The notes: generated from the letters alone by a model not told the origin. Positions 12,316-24,667 are shown, counted from the stretch's first letter. The stretch is DNA of 64,000 bases from Balamuthia mandrillaris (GCA_031835245.1 JAVKOQ010000034.1:190001-254000), one strand, 5' to 3'. Program-made: numbers and translations.

Positions 12316-12612
12316 CTTCGTGTCTATTTTTTGCAAAAGTTGAAGAAAGAAAAAAAAATGAAAAGATAAATAAATGGATTGGGGCCACCTAAAAAGTTGC
12401 AGTAAGGAGAAATGAAAGACAGGATAATAGGAAAAGTTGGGCGAAAACTCCTGATCGGGCTGGGTTTTTCATAGGAACTCTCCCATTGGTGAAAATCCCG
12501 ATTTATGATCTTGATCTCTGTGTGCTGAGTAACAAACAAGGCCAAGAAAGGAGTCGAACCGACGGACTGTTTGCCTGCAAATAAGGTAAATTTGAACGAA
12601 AAAAGGAAAAAA
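12316..12612. promoter_or_regulatory. Shared divergent promoter, protease / DMT transporter
   Basis: 297 bp between two divergent start codons, so both genes must be driven from here. It contains no repeat. A T-arm-like string on the minus strand near 12550-12565 was examined as a tRNA and not accepted. Confidence 0.5.
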
Positions 12613-13406
12613 ATGGCGACAGAGGAGAAAGAAGTAGCAGAGGGCTCTCTGATGGGGACCTCGTCGATGTCCGTAAGAAACAGAGCCACGAAAGGCGACT
12701 CTATGGATAGCCTGCAACAGCAGCAGAGGGAGAGCCGTTTGGGCGGACGGAAAGGCAGAGGCCTGACTCGGGAGTCGTTCGTCAGCTTTCTGGCCCGATG
12801 GAAGTTTTTCTTCATCGTTTGCATTTTGGTGATAGTTCAAATAGGGTTTTCAGGCTACGCCATCGTGCTCAAAGCCTCTCCCAAGCAAGACGCCCTCATC
12901 TTTTCTCTGCTTCGTGACGTCTGTTGCTTTCCTGTACGACAAAAACACAACCTCACTACCCTTTTTTTTCACTTCAGGTTGTTCTTTTCTCACTTTATAT
13001 GTAGGTACTGTTGTTGGCTGCTACCATCGTGGAAGGGCCTCAATTGCCAAAGCTCTGGGACATTCCCATATTTATTGGGTTGGGCTTGACTGGTATCTTT
13101 GGCAATCAGCTGCTCTTCATTTTGGGTCTGTACTTTACAAATCCAAACTATGCCTCCATTTTTCAGGTTTCAACATTCAACTTTTTCTTCCTTTTTTTTC
13201 TTTTCTGTCTTTTCTTTTCTTTCTTTTCTTTTCTTTTCTTTTCTTTTCTTTTCTTTTCTTTTCTTTTCTTTTCTTTTCTTTTCTTTTCTTTTCTTTTCTT
13301 TTCTTTTCTTTTTCTTTTCTTTTCTTTTCTTTTCTTTTTCTTTTCTTTTCTTTTCTTTTTCTTTTCTTTTCTTCTTTTTCTTTCTTTTTTCTCTTTCTTT
13401 TCTTTC

Positions 13407-13437
<31 letters not shown>

Positions 13438-14822
13438 CTTTTCTTTTCTTTTCTTTTCTTTTCTTTTCTTTTCTTTTCTTTTCTTTTCTTTTCTTTTCTT
13501 TTCTTTTCTTTTCTTTTTGCTTTTGCTTTTTTCTTTTCCCTTTTCTATTTCTGTGTTGTTTCTGTTTCAAGCTCTTTTTCCATGTTTATACACTTCTTTT
13601 TCTCTATTCTTTTTATTTCTTATCTTGCACTGATTCTTTGCTTATTCGTTTCTGTTTCAATCTCTATTCTTTCTATTTCTTTGTCGTTGTCTTCTTGCCT
13701 TTCTGTTTCATTTTGGAATTTTCTCCTTTTTTGCTTCTTCTCTCTTATCTCTCGGCCGACTGACAACGGACGACAACAGCCATGCATACCTGTGATAACG
13801 GCCCTCCTAGCTATCGTCTTTCGGATTGAACGATTGGAATTCACAAGGTTGAGAGGGTGGGGCAAAATCTTTGGCATTCTCGCCGCCACAGGCGGCGCCA
13901 TTGTCATCATCGTGCTCAACAATGACAAGAAGGACCACGACCACAAGAGCAAAGGCCAACTACTGATAGGCAACTTTTTGTTGCTGGGCAACTGCACTTG
14001 CATGGCTGTCTACGTTCTCCTCCAGAAACGCTTCCTCTTCACAATGCCAGCACGAAAAGAAACTAACACGGAACAACCACCACGACCTCAACTTTCTTCT
14101 TCTCCTGATACTGCCAAAGACGAAGAAGCACAGACGCTACTTCCTAGTGTTGTCGATGAGATTCCCCCTCGCCACACTCTGAACATTAATATCAATGGTG
14201 AAGATGAAGCACGAACGTCGTTACCCTCACCCACCACAAGCAAACGAACAAGGAAGATAAGGCCACCTCCTGCACCACAAGCTAAATATCCTCCCATCCA
14301 TGTAACAGCATGGGCTTATGGCTTTGGCGCTCTTATCATGATTCTCGCAAGCTTTTACTATGTCATCAAGAAGGACTGGGAAAAGGTACGAAAAAACTGC
14401 GCCAACAACACATCCTTTCCAAAAACAGCCTTCTTACAAAAATACTTTAAAAGTTTCATTTACATTTTGAGGTACTGGAACCATTGAGCTATGCAGTCTT
14501 TGTCTCTTCTGCTCTTTGCTATGGCCTCATCACCTGGGCCAACAAGCACACCTCCTCCACAGTGGTAACAGCCTTTTGGCCGTTGCAAGTGCCTGGCACG
14601 GTGCTCATGTCATTCCTCTTCTTCGGGGATACTTTGCAATGGAACGCTTACTTGGGGGGCTCTTTGATCATTGTGGGCTTGTTGTTGGTTTGTTGGTCCA
14701 AGTTCTCCCAGGAGAAAGAGGATGAGAAGCAAAGATTGTTGTTGTTGGCGGAGGCGGAGGAGGAGGAAGAAGGGGAAGATGAAGAAGAGGAAGAGGGAGA
14801 AGGTGCACAAAAAGCAGAGTGA
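12613..14822 (+). CDS. EamA/DMT-superfamily transporter (WAT1-like)
   Basis: About 475 aa with ~10 membrane helices in two EamA repeats. Exon 1 starts at 12613 with a basic cytosolic N terminus and TM1 (FFFIVCILVIVQIGFSGYAI). The next exon (from ~13005) has LFILGLYFTNPNYASIFQ; after a ~610-bp intron the chain continues PCIPVITALLAIVFRIE, typical of plant WAT1-related proteins. A soluble ~75-residue insert (Thr/Pro/Lys-rich) splits the two halves. The last exon starts VLEPLSYAVF and has the second EamA repeat (TVVTAFWPLQVPGTVLMSFLF), ending in an acidic tail. Junctions RD|VLLLAAT, FQ|PCIP and EK|VLEPL are in phase. Substrate cannot be told. AATAAA appears ~95 bp after the stop. Confidence 0.85.
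13190..13535 (+). repeat. (CTTTT)n intronic microsatellite, ~345 bp
   Basis: More than 60 tandem CTTTT units with occasional TTTTTC and CTTTC variants, all inside one intron of the DMT transporter. Sense strand is pyrimidine only. Open frames through it are artefacts of the repeat. Confidence 0.98.
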
Positions 14823-14997
14823 GGTGGATTTTAAGTTTTTGTAAAAAAATTTTTTGATGGGAGGGGAACACACACAACAGAGAGGAAACTACGAAAGTGG
14901 ATATCGATAGCACACAACGAAAATAAAGATACTATAATGAATATTAAAAAAACAAATATAAAAAAAAGAGAACAAGGAAAGAAACCGTTCGAACAGT

Positions 14998-16742
14998 TCA
15001 GTCATCGCCCACATCCAACTTGCCCAAGAACGCAAGCAGCTCCGAGTACTCTGGGTCGTTGATCTCCGAGATGACCCGACGTGAAACGGTCTTCACCGCT
15101 CCTCGAAGGGATACCTTTGGGGAGATGGTGCTTCCTTCTGTTGCTCCATTGCTGCTGCTTCCTCCTGCTGAAGAGTCATCACTGGTGCGATTGCTTGAAG
15201 AAGACTCGCCATTGGACTCGCCGTTAAGCATGGAGGCGATGGTTACTGGTGCTGCTATCTCGTCCAGCTGTGGACGAGCTTTCTCTAACGCGTCTTTTTC
15301 TACAAGGGAAGAAACGAGATGGTTAAACAGCAGCCAAGAAAGAATGAATAAAGGAAAAGAGAGAAAAAATAGAAACCTTCTTTCTGAGTGCTATTAAGGA
15401 ACTTGGAGAGTTGCGCAAACTCCTCCTCCAGCTTGCCCATATGCTCCTGGTGCTCCTGGTCCAAGGCCTGCTCCTCCTCTGTCCTCATCTCCTTCGTGAA
15501 CTTGCATACCTCTGAGTCCGGCCTGATGTTCGGCAGATTATTGCGAATGAAATCCTCCAAAGCGTCATGCTGCTCCTTCTGGCGGCTCTTCTCCAGGCGT
15601 TGCATCTCCCGCTCGGCCTGCATGCATTCCTCCTGCTGGGTTTGGAGGAGGTTCTGCTGGCGAGAGTGGTGCTCCTCCAGCTTAGTCATGCGCTCATCCC
15701 ACTGCTTCTGGATGAGGAGATTGAGCTGGCGGCGGTGCTTGGTCTGAAGGTAGACTACCCTCTCGGCCTGCTCCTCACGCAAGGTAGCCTGGGCGGTGGT
15801 CTGCTGCTCAGTCAAAAAGGCGAGCTGCTCGGCCTGCTGACTGAGCAGCTCTCTCTCCACGTTCTGTCGCCTTCTCAAGGCCTCCTCCAGGAACTGCACC
15901 TCGTCCAGCTGCTGCTTCTTCTTAAAGTCCTGCCTGTCCTTCATTTTCTGCTTCTTGGAGAAGGAGGGAGACTTGCTCTTCTGCTTCTGCTGCTTCAGCC
16001 ACTCCCTGACTTCCTGTTTTTGGCCTTCCTTGAACTCCCTCGTGCCGATTCTCTCCTCCTCCTGTACCTGCCTCGCCAGCTGCTCCGCCATCAGCTTGTG
16101 ATGTGCCGCCACCTGCTCCCTCTGTAGGGCCTGCGCTTCCGTTTGCAGTCGCTGCTCCATCTCCATCTCCGCCTGCTGCATCTCCACCTCCATGGCGTGC
16201 TGCTTCTTGAGGACATGCATCTTGATCTCCAGCGTGTCCAAAAAGTGTTTGGTGGCGTGGTTGACCTCCTCGCCTAGCTGTTCTCTCATCTTTTGCATGA
16301 TCTGGCGTTGTTGAATCCTGTTCACAGAGTGCTCTTTCTTCATCTCCTCCAGGTTCAATCGGTGCTGGAAGACCAGACTCATGAAAGTTACTTCAGACTT
16401 GTGCTCGTTGTCAAACTGCTTCAAGTCATTTGCTTTGCTGCGATTCGCTATATAGATTAAAACGTTATTATCGTGAGTTACTTTCTTTTTAAGAAACAAA
16501 AGGAGAGAACAATAGAAATAGTCAGACTTACATCCAGATTTCTTCATCTTCTTGCGTTCTACGGCATAGGCCGCCTCTTTGGCCTTCATGTCGGTCTTGA
16601 AATCCTTGCTGGACTTCTTCTGGTCGTCTTTGACGTCCTTTTGGGCTTTCCGCTTATCGACAGCATGCTGCCTTTGCATTTGCTTCACCTCCAACCCGTG
16701 ATCTGTAATGAGAATGTGTACAAAAAAATAAGTGATTTGTAC

Positions 16743-16774
<32 letters not shown>

Positions 16775-17423
16775 GAAAAAGAGGAAAAAAAAGTACTTCG
16801 CAGCATTTCCTCCATGAAGGTCTGTTGGTCTTTGAGTAGCTTCTTGTAGTTCTGTTGTAGCTTCTTGTGTTTGGTGGACATTGCCAACTGATGCGTTTTC
16901 TGCAGTTGGTCCACTTGATCCTGATGTGCCTTGGTCTGACGCTCCGTCTGTTGCTCGTGCGTCTTCATCAACTTCTTCATCTGTCTGAGTTGCATTCGCA
17001 GCAACTTCTTCTTGACGATAGCGCCGGGAGCGTTGCTCTTCTTCAAGGTTCTGGTGAGTGTTTGTGGTCGCTGGGCTTGGACAGCGTGTTTTTTCTCCTT
17101 TCTCTCTGCGTGCAGCTCTTCTCTGGTCTTGCCTTGTGCTAAACCAGAGGAAGAAGTAGCGGGAGAAGCGGCAGGAGAAGAAGGAACCGAGGAAGAGCCG
17201 GACCAATTTTGTACGTCAAGCCTGTTTTCGTCCTTTTCTTTGTTGGACATGCTGCTCCGATACTGGCCTGGGCTTCCAGCCGATGAGTTGTTATTTATGA
17301 TTACAGTGTCACTACTATCCGACAATTGGAAACTTGGAACATCTATAGTTCAAAAACAAAAAAATAAGAAAGAAAAAGATGAAAAAAAAAACAAAGAAAG
17401 ATAGAAAAGGAGAAAGAGAGAAA

Positions 17424-17462
<39 letters not shown>

Positions 17463-18237
17463 CAAGAAAGACGGGAATAAAAGGAGAATGTACCGCCAGG
17501 AGCACGTGGCTTAGGCTCAGAATCAGCACCCTCTTTGCGTGTGCCATTGCGTTGTGGTGGTGGCGTCAAAGGAGGAGGCGGGCTGAGAGGTGGCGGCGGC
17601 GTGCCGCTCTTCTTCAGAGAACCGGCGGGAGAAGCGGCGGGAGAGATGCCAGGAGAACTAGTAGGGGAGTCAAAGTCAACGGTGTCGCCCGAGTTCAAGT
17701 CATCTTCCTGAGCGGCGGAGATGTAAGCCGCCTCGGCTTCTTTGGTCATGCGTATCAAATCTACAAGGCATTCGCCCTTCTGACCTCTAACTTTGGCAAA
17801 CCAAGGATGCTTTTGTTTTGTTGTTGTTAAAAGAGTGAAAGAACATAACAGAAAAATAAGGGCAACAAAAGAGCAAAAACAGAAAGAGAGAAAAGAAAAA
17901 GAAAAAAGGGAATGGGAATGGATAACATACATCCAACAACTCTCTGGCTGACTTTCTCTCGTCAGGGTTCTTGATGAAGCATTCAGCCAAGAAGTCGCGA
18001 AACTCGTTGGACCACAGTTTGCTGTTCTTGAGTTTAGGGGGCGGGTTCTTGGGGATCTGCATGACGGCGGTCATAGGAGCAATGTCATGGAGGGGAGGCT
18101 GCAGCTCCGCCATTTCAATGCAGGTGATTCCCAAAGACCATACATCACATTTAGGGCCGTAGGGTGCTATTACTGTGTTTACTACTTCTGGTGCAATCCT
18201 GATGGAGGTGTATTGATAAACACAAGGCAACAAAAAT

Positions 18238-18281
<44 letters not shown>

Positions 18282-19006
18282 CAATAAGGTGTGCCGATAA
18301 ACGTTCTTCGCTTATCTTTAGGGCTTGACATTTCGGCAGAGACACCAAAATCTGTCAACTTCACAGCGCCGCTCTCAGTCAGCAGAATGTTGGCTGCCTT
18401 GATGTCTCTGTGAATGATGCCCTTGTCGTGAAGGTAGGCCAACGCCTTCAAGCTTTCGTAGGTAATGTAAGCAATTTGTTCCTCTTTGAGCGGCCTCTCC
18501 AAAACTTGGTACAAGTCGTTTGCGGAACCACCGTCACACAGTTCCATTGCAATCTTTATAAACACCAACACAACCATCAGCATCATCATCATCAGAAAAC
18601 TGTGAAAGAAGCAAGAAGAAAGAAGAAAGAAGGACGAGAAAGAAAGAAACGACAAGAAAGGAGAAGAAAAGGAAGAATGAAAGAAAGCATAAAAGAGAGG
18701 AACAAAGATGAAAGACGGTACAAATAATTCGTCGCACTCCTTGTCCTCCCTCTTCCAACTTCCAAAATACTTGACAATGTTGGGGTCGCCCTGGCACTTG
18801 TCCAGGATGGAGATCTCCACCGCCATCTCCTCAAACGTGTCGTCCTCCTCCAGGCCAATGATCTTCAAGGCCACCACCTCTCCCGTGGGCTTGTAGATGG
18901 CTTTGTAGACGTGACCATAGGAGCCGACGGCGAGCTCCTCCAACAGGTCAAACAGCCGCGTGGGGTCCTCTTTAGAGGTCAAGATTTTGTCTATGCAGGA
19001 GCTCAT
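14998..19006 (-). CDS. STE20/GCK-family Ser/Thr kinase with long coiled-coil tail (SLK/TAO-like)
   Basis: N-terminal kinase domain, residues ~15-280: Gly loop GSYGHVYK, beta-3 Lys in VALKII, HRDIKAANIL, DFGVS, then GTPYW|IAPEV and ERKSARELL. All catalytic residues are present. It is followed by a Ser/Pro linker (PPPPLSPPPPLTPPP) and ~450 residues of charged, Gln-rich coiled coil (LRMQLRQMKKLMKTHEQQ onward), ending in a Ser/Asn tail. The order kinase, linker, coiled coil resembles SLK/STK10 and TAO kinases, which phosphorylate ERM proteins or act in MAPK and Hippo-type signalling. About nine exons; introns hold GA tracts on +. Start at MSSCIDKIL (19006), directly before the kinase core. Which STE20 subfamily it belongs to needs a tree. 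Confidence 0.88.
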
Positions 19007-19475
19007 TGTGGTGGATTGGTCTTCGCTCCCAAAAAGAATCAAACTTTAAAAAACAAAGCGAAGCAATCGAGTTGATTGCTTGTTTTTTTTGCCGGAAGAA
19101 AAGAAAAGTGCCGATGAAAAAGAAAACAAACAAAAAAACAGTCAGCATCAGAGAATAAAAAAAAAGACGATGAAAGATGAGAAAGTTATAGAAAAAAGGG
19201 AAAAGAAGGATGTGCAATGTGAGAAGAGGGCAGAGAGAGAGAGAGAGAGAGAGAGAGTTACCCTTTTGGAGAAAGACGAAGAAAAGCAAGGCCCTTCTCC
19301 TTTGTTTTTTTTTTCTCTCTTCTGGAATCCCAGGATTGCCTCTTTCTATCTTTTCTTCCCCCCTCGCTCACGCAAAAAGCAGCAAGCTTCTCCAAAAACT
19401 AGAAGGGCAGGAGGCGTTTGTTGGGAGGGAGGTCCCCAAAGTGTTAGCTAGTAGTGTTTTGTTGTTTGGTTGGTT

Positions 19476-19515
19476 GGGCTGGGCTGGGCTGGGCTGGGCT
19501 GGGCTGGGCTGGGCT
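19476..19515 (+). repeat. (GGGCT)8 pentanucleotide repeat, G-quadruplex capable
   Basis: Eight exact GGGCT units. Runs of three Gs spaced by CT satisfy the G-quadruplex pattern on the + strand. It is the only G-rich repeat of this kind in the window. Confidence 0.95.
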
Positions 19516-19646
19516 GGCCGGTTTTGTTCGAACGCGGTTCACCGGGACCCCTTGCTTGTCAAACGTGTCCTCCTCTCTCCCCCTTCCAACTTACTGTTGC
19601 TTATGGCACAACGGAAAATAAAAAAATATTAATCAAAAATCTTGCT

Positions 19647-19649
<3 letters not shown>

Positions 19650-19690
<41 letters not shown>

Positions 19691-19910
19691 TCTCTTCTCT
19701 TCTCTTCTTTCTCTTTCTCTCTTCTTTCTCTTCTCTCTCTTCTCTTTCTCTTCTTCTCTTCTCTTTCTCTTTCTTTCTCTCTTTCTCTTCTCTTCTCTTC
19801 TCTTCTTTCTCTTCTCTTCTTTCTTTCTTTCTCTTCTCTTCTCTTCTCTCTTCTTCTCTTTCTCTTCTCTTCTCTTTCTCTCTCTCTCTCTTTCTTTCTT
19901 CTCTTTCTTT
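19650..19910 (+). repeat. TC/TTCTC low-complexity tract
   Basis: About 260 bp of mixed TC, TCTTC and TTTCTC units, pure pyrimidine on +. Open frames on either strand here are repeat artefacts. Confidence 0.95.
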
Positions 19911-20571
19911 CTGCCTGGTAACAAACAAAAAACAAAAAAAAAACAAATCGATTTGAACAATCTTGAGGGGAGGGGGCAAGAAAGATAACAAAATATAAAA
20001 TAAGAACAAATCCAACAGGGAACAACAACTGTTAGGATCAACAAAAAAAAAGGGGGGGTTGTTGTTCCGGCGAACGAACTTGAAGCTTGCCACTTACCGC
20101 TTACTCCGCCTGCTGCCGGTTCACCACAATATTTTTTTTTGGCGTTATACTATCACACAAATATATCAGAGGTCGCTCTTTCGCGCTCAAATACACGCAG
20201 GAGGGAGAGCAAGCAAAGACTCCCAACAACAACGTTAAACAAAAAAAAAAAAACGAAACCACCGCTTTACCCCGTAGGGGTCTTTCTCCTTTCTCTCTGT
20301 GAAAGCAGCTCGTTTCGCCTGGTTGCTCTTTCTCTTCCCAACAACGAGACTCCCCAGCTTTTAAAAAAAACTTAAAAAAATTTCGCACCATATTTTAATA
20401 TGAATCCATTAGCAAGAAGTTTAAAAATAATTTGCGCATTTGTGTCGACTAACAGCACAGCAGCGGCGAAAGGGACCAACAATTTTTCCGAATGATCGAC
20501 AATCGGCGGTTTCCGAATCGATTATCGCACATAATTTTTGAATGGCGACCAATTCATAATTATCAACGAAA

Positions 20572-20580
20572 TATCGATAA
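20572..20580. promoter_or_regulatory. TATCGATAA element upstream of CDGSH gene
   Basis: TATCGATAA lies 20 bp before the start codon, within an AT-rich stretch that also contains TCGATTATCG. The same 9-mer occurs in the ELMO/sulfotransferase divergent promoter (25485-25493), with related TTATCGATC at 25522. It resembles the DRE (TATCGATA) of insect promoters; the binding factor here is unknown. Confidence 0.4.
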
Positions 20581-20599
20581 AGAGGTGGCAGCAAGGAAG

Positions 20600-21084
20600 A
20601 TGAACGCCGCCGCCAAGATGACCACCCTTTGTTCTTCTGCTACCGCTACTGCTGCTCGTGGAAGGGGAAGACTTTATGCTTACCATCGGTTAGGCTTTTG
20701 CACCACCTCTACTTCTTCTGCCATGCCTACAGCAGCAACAACAACGACCCAACCTTGTCCTCGCATCGCTCAAGCCGGGCCGTACGAGTTTCAGGTCAAG
20801 GCCGGAACACGCTACTCCTGGTGCACCTGTGGTCATAGTGAAAAACAGGTCTCTCTATTCTTTCTTTCTCTCTCTCTCTCTCCCTTCCTCATTGATTTTT
20901 GTGGTTTTGCCAACAGCCTTTGTGTGATGGAGCACACAAACGAATGGAGGGCGGGTTTAAGCCGCTGCGGATCGTTGCGGAGAAGGACGAGACGGTTTGG
21001 TTTTGTGGCTGCAAACACACCCGCACCCCACCTTTTTGTGATGGCTCTCATGCCGACCTCCCCGCAACGGGCACTACTTCTTGA
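20600..21084 (+). CDS. CDGSH iron-sulfur protein with two motifs (CISD3-like, mitochondrial)
   Basis: 138 aa in two exons (20600-20848, 20917-21084). Small 2Fe-2S protein; CISD3-type members carry two CDGSH motifs on one chain and reside in the mitochondrial matrix. The first motif spans the junction: SWCTCGHSEKQ|PLCDGAH. The second is WFCGCKHTRTPPFCDGSH. Each has the three-Cys, one-His ligand set. The N-terminal ~60 residues are Ala/Thr/Ser-rich with Arg and no acidic residue, consistent with a mitochondrial presequence. Start at MNAAAKMTT; an in-frame ATG upstream at 20492 would lengthen the N terminus and is less likely, as it runs into the AT-rich promoter. Confidence 0.93.
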
Positions 21085-21104
21085 GCACACTCCCCTCCAC
21101 TTTT

Positions 21105-21135
21105 TTGATGTTGTGGAGAGAGAGAGAGCGAGAGC

Positions 21136-21175
<40 letters not shown>

Positions 21176-21205
21176 GGAGAGGGAGAGAGGGAGAGAGAGA
21201 GAACA
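21105..21205 (+). repeat. (GA)n tract between convergent genes
   Basis: About 90 bp of GA with GAGCGA variants directly after the CDGSH stop. It precedes the ELMO stop on the other strand and is pyrimidine on ELMO's sense strand, so it is probably in the ELMO 3' UTR. Confidence 0.85.
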
Positions 21206-21341
21206 AGAAAAAGTGAAAGAGAGAGATCCATTATTACAACATGAAGAAGAAGAAGTCAGAGAGACTAAAACACACACAACAAAAACTAAGGAACTCACAC
21301 AAAGCAGTCATTCCTCTCCTCCGCCTCTTTCTTTTTTCCCT

Positions 21342-24300
21342 TCATGGTCTCTCCCCTCCACTGGTGGTAGCAGCCTGCACCCGACTTCTTCCCATCTGAA
21401 TGGCTCCGCTCCTTCTCAATGCGCCCGTTCGAGCTGACACCTGCGGCGAAGAACTTCCAAACGAAGAACCCCCACCAATCCCTCCCGTTGATCCAAACAA
21501 CGTAGGAGAAGGCACCGAAGAAGACGAAGAAGAAGAAGGAGAAGACGAAGAAGCAGTTGAAGAAGAGGGGGAAGAAGAGGAAGAGGCAGAAGATTGAAGA
21601 GCAGCTGCTTGTGCTTGTTGTGCTTGCGTTGGTTGGTTGCTCATCTCGCTCTGGTCTTTGGCCAGGAAATCATAGTTGCTCGGAGGAGGAGGCACCGGTG
21701 GAGGAGTGGAAGGGATGTTGGCTCCTTCGAGATCCAACAGGCAAACCTCGATCTCTGTGTCGACCAGCGTTTTGAGGTCGTCCAGCGTCTCGTTGCACTC
21801 GATGTTGTGACCGATCCAGACGCGCAGGCCGTCCGTCCAGTTTACAAAGTTGAAGGGGTTCAGGCTGACTATTGTGAGCGAGCGAGAGTTCTTGTTTGTG
21901 CTGTCACTTCCACTTTTTTTGGATTTTGTTAGAGAGCGATGAAGAAAGACAGAACAAACAAAGGCAAGAAGGAAGAAAGACAGAACAAAGCAAAACGGAG
22001 AAAAAGAAAGTACCTAGGACCCGCATCACCGGTGCCGGTAAGAGTAAGAGAGAAGGTGAGATGTATGATTTCTTCATCCTCTGGCTTCAGTTTTTTCTGA
22101 TTGGCAAAAACGGGGCATGACATTCCAGTTACCACGTTTCTGACCTCGCTCTGAATAACTGTTATCAAAGGAAAGAGAGAGGCAACACGTGGAGAGAGAG
22201 AGAGAGAGAGAGAGGACAAGTTAGAATGAGCTTAAAAAGAAAACGAGAACGGAAGAAAGAGAGAACGAGAGAAAGGAAAAAAGCAGAAAGAAAGGAAAAC
22301 AAACTCGATTCAGTGAGTTCAGGAACAGAGTCCACATCGCCGTTGGTAATGGGACCATACAAAAGTTCTTTGTGGTTTTCGGAAAGACGGAAGAAGTAAA
22401 GCTGCTGAACTGCTTTTCCTTTCAGTTTGTTGCTGTAGACTTTAAAGGCGCATCCGTCCCTTAAATAACTTAACTGTTGCGTTCAAAAAAAATTAGCACG
22501 CCAATAGAAGAGAAATTAAAAAAAGGGAAAGAGCGAAGAGAGAGGAGGAGAAAATTTGGAGAAACAAACCTTTTGGCTCTTAACAAGTTCTAACATGGCC
22601 TTTCGAACGTTGTGTCGAAGCTTGTTGAGAGGGTTGGTTGCAGAGTTGGCCTCTCCGTTTATTGTGACGGCGGTGTCGTCCTCTCCATGAAGACCACTCT
22701 GTTTCCAACTGGCCACTCTTTGAAACATCTCCACTGTGGCTGGATTTTGTGCTAATACATCCCCAATTTGTTTTCTTACTGCAGCCATTACCTGTTTGTT
22801 ATTTGTGAGGAGAACGAGGAGAAAAAAAATAACATAAAACAAACATCAAGTTAAAAAAAAATAAATCAAAAAAACAAACCTTTGGAAAGTCCATGTACGA
22901 CGCATTCATGTCATCCCAAGTGTGATCCAACACCTGGAACGCAATGCAATAAATCTCCTCAAAGGCATGCGGATGGTCAAACAGGATGTTAAAGATCTGT
23001 TGATTGGGATCCTCCTTGCCGATGTGGAGCAGCTCGCAGAGGACTTGGGTCAAGTTGATGCCGGCCACAGCGACGGGATAGTCGTGATCCTTTCTCTCGT
23101 GCTGAATGTCTACTATCTTCCTTCGAAAGTTTTGTTGGTTCTCTGCGATGTAGATAAGGTTTTTCAGGCCCAATAGACCCATCCCTCGAAAATCGGTCGC
23201 TGGATCCGTCCCCTAAACGATGGAATTTTTGAGAAAGAAAAGACGAGAATAGAGAAAGGAGAAAGAGAGAAAAGGAAGTTATACCTGAAAACCCATTCTT
23301 TTCCATTGTGCGCTTATACGATTTTCTAGTTTAACATCAGGAAAGACAGCCTCCCACAGATGCAACAACAACTGTTCGTGCTCTGAGTTAGTTTTGTCGT
23401 AGGGTTGATCGCTGAGCTGCTTCAGCTCCCACAATCTGGATCGTTGGTATAAATAGAGTTGCTCTTTGAAGGCTTTGTTCTCAATGTTTGTTACTTGTTC
23501 CTATTACAATATAAGCAAATTGAGAAATAAATAAGAAAGAGAGTAGAAGGAAGAACAAAGAAGGAAGACACAAAATGACAAAATAGTAGTCGCACCTTCA
23601 AAAGCTTATTAATATCAAGTTCGTCCAGCATATGAAGAAAAGCTTTCTTCTCAGTGGCGTTCGCGAGGGATGTTATAAGTGTTACAATAAGCTTCAAACT
23701 AGCTTCTTTCATGTTCAAATCGGTGCTAGCCATGATTTGGATGAGGTCATAGTAGGGCTTTTTACTTTCGTTCTTTGCTTGTTCTCTTATTGCGCTATCT
23801 ACAGCTTTGAAACCATATCTTGGAAAATATATCAGTCAATAAAAAGAAAGAAAGAAAGAAATAAGAGGGTAGGTAAAAAGAAGAAGATAGAAGGAAGAAA
23901 AAAGAATAGAGAACGGCGGAGAAACCTTTCCGACTGAGCCATTCGATTGAGAATCTCAATAGCTCGTCTGGAAGCTGTCAAGTTGCTGCAAGAAATGAAG
24001 GAGGTAATGACACGCAGAAACGAATCATCCAGTTTTTCCCAGCCCAATCCATAGTCCATCAACGTCTTCAACGTGGTCAACGCAAAACCCAACAAATTGC
24101 CAGAGATCTCTTGCAAGTACCGAGAAAGCACCATCAGACCGTTTACTTCTATAAACTTTCGCACAAACTCATCATCCTGTTTAGTGTTTGTATTTTTTTT
24201 TTTTTTTGCAAATGTTTTCAAAAGTGAGAAGCAAGAATAAAGAACCATATAAACAGCAACAAAAAAAAAAAATAAAGAAAGCAAGCACCAAGGAAGAGAG

Positions 24301-24635
24301 AGAGGAGAGAGAAAGGAGAGTAGAAAGAAGAGGATGAAGACCTTGAGCTGCGCTTTCATAAGAGTAAGAGCCTTTCTTTTGACTTCGCTGTCAGAACTGC
24401 TGAGCTTCTGAACAGTATCTAGAGCCACCAGGTCAGGCTTTAGCACTAACCGAACATTTGTTCCATCACTCAACGCATATGGGCCCTTTTATTATTGTCA
24501 TTATGTTTTAGAAATATGAATTCGTTTGGGCTGAGCAAAAGAGAAACACAAAGAGAAGATAAAGAAAGTAAAGAAGGAAAGAAAGAAAAAAAGAAAATAA
24601 ATAAATAAAGAAAGAAAGAAAGAAAGAAAGAAATA

Positions 24636-24667
<32 letters not shown>

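Larger units (their letters stand above)
19007..20599. other. 1.6-kb divergent intergenic region with simple repeats and AT-rich promoter
   Basis: Separates the start codons of the STE20 kinase (-) and the CDGSH protein (+). It contains a GA tract (~19230), eight GGGCT units (19476-19515), a long TC/TTCTT tract (~19650-19910) and a final AT-rich stretch with several ATCGAT-type sites (20490-20580). The pyrimidine tract is oriented as if it lay in a 5' UTR intron of the + gene. No coding region is supported. Confidence 0.6.

Noticed and set aside
12541-12600. tRNA-like T arm on the minus strand (GGTTCGACTCC with TTTCTTGGCC after it)
   Set aside because: No A box, no matching acceptor strand and the T stem pairs for only two bases. 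Perhaps a degenerate tRNA scrap, but not supportable.
12914-13763. Long Phe/Leu/Ser open frames (240-460 codons) and the opposite Lys/Glu frames
   Set aside because: They are translations of the intronic CTTTT repeat; the transporter's real exons lie on either side.
19601-20093. Arg/Glu/Lys-rich open frames of ~150 codons
   Set aside because: Produced by the TC/TTCTC simple repeat in an intergenic region.
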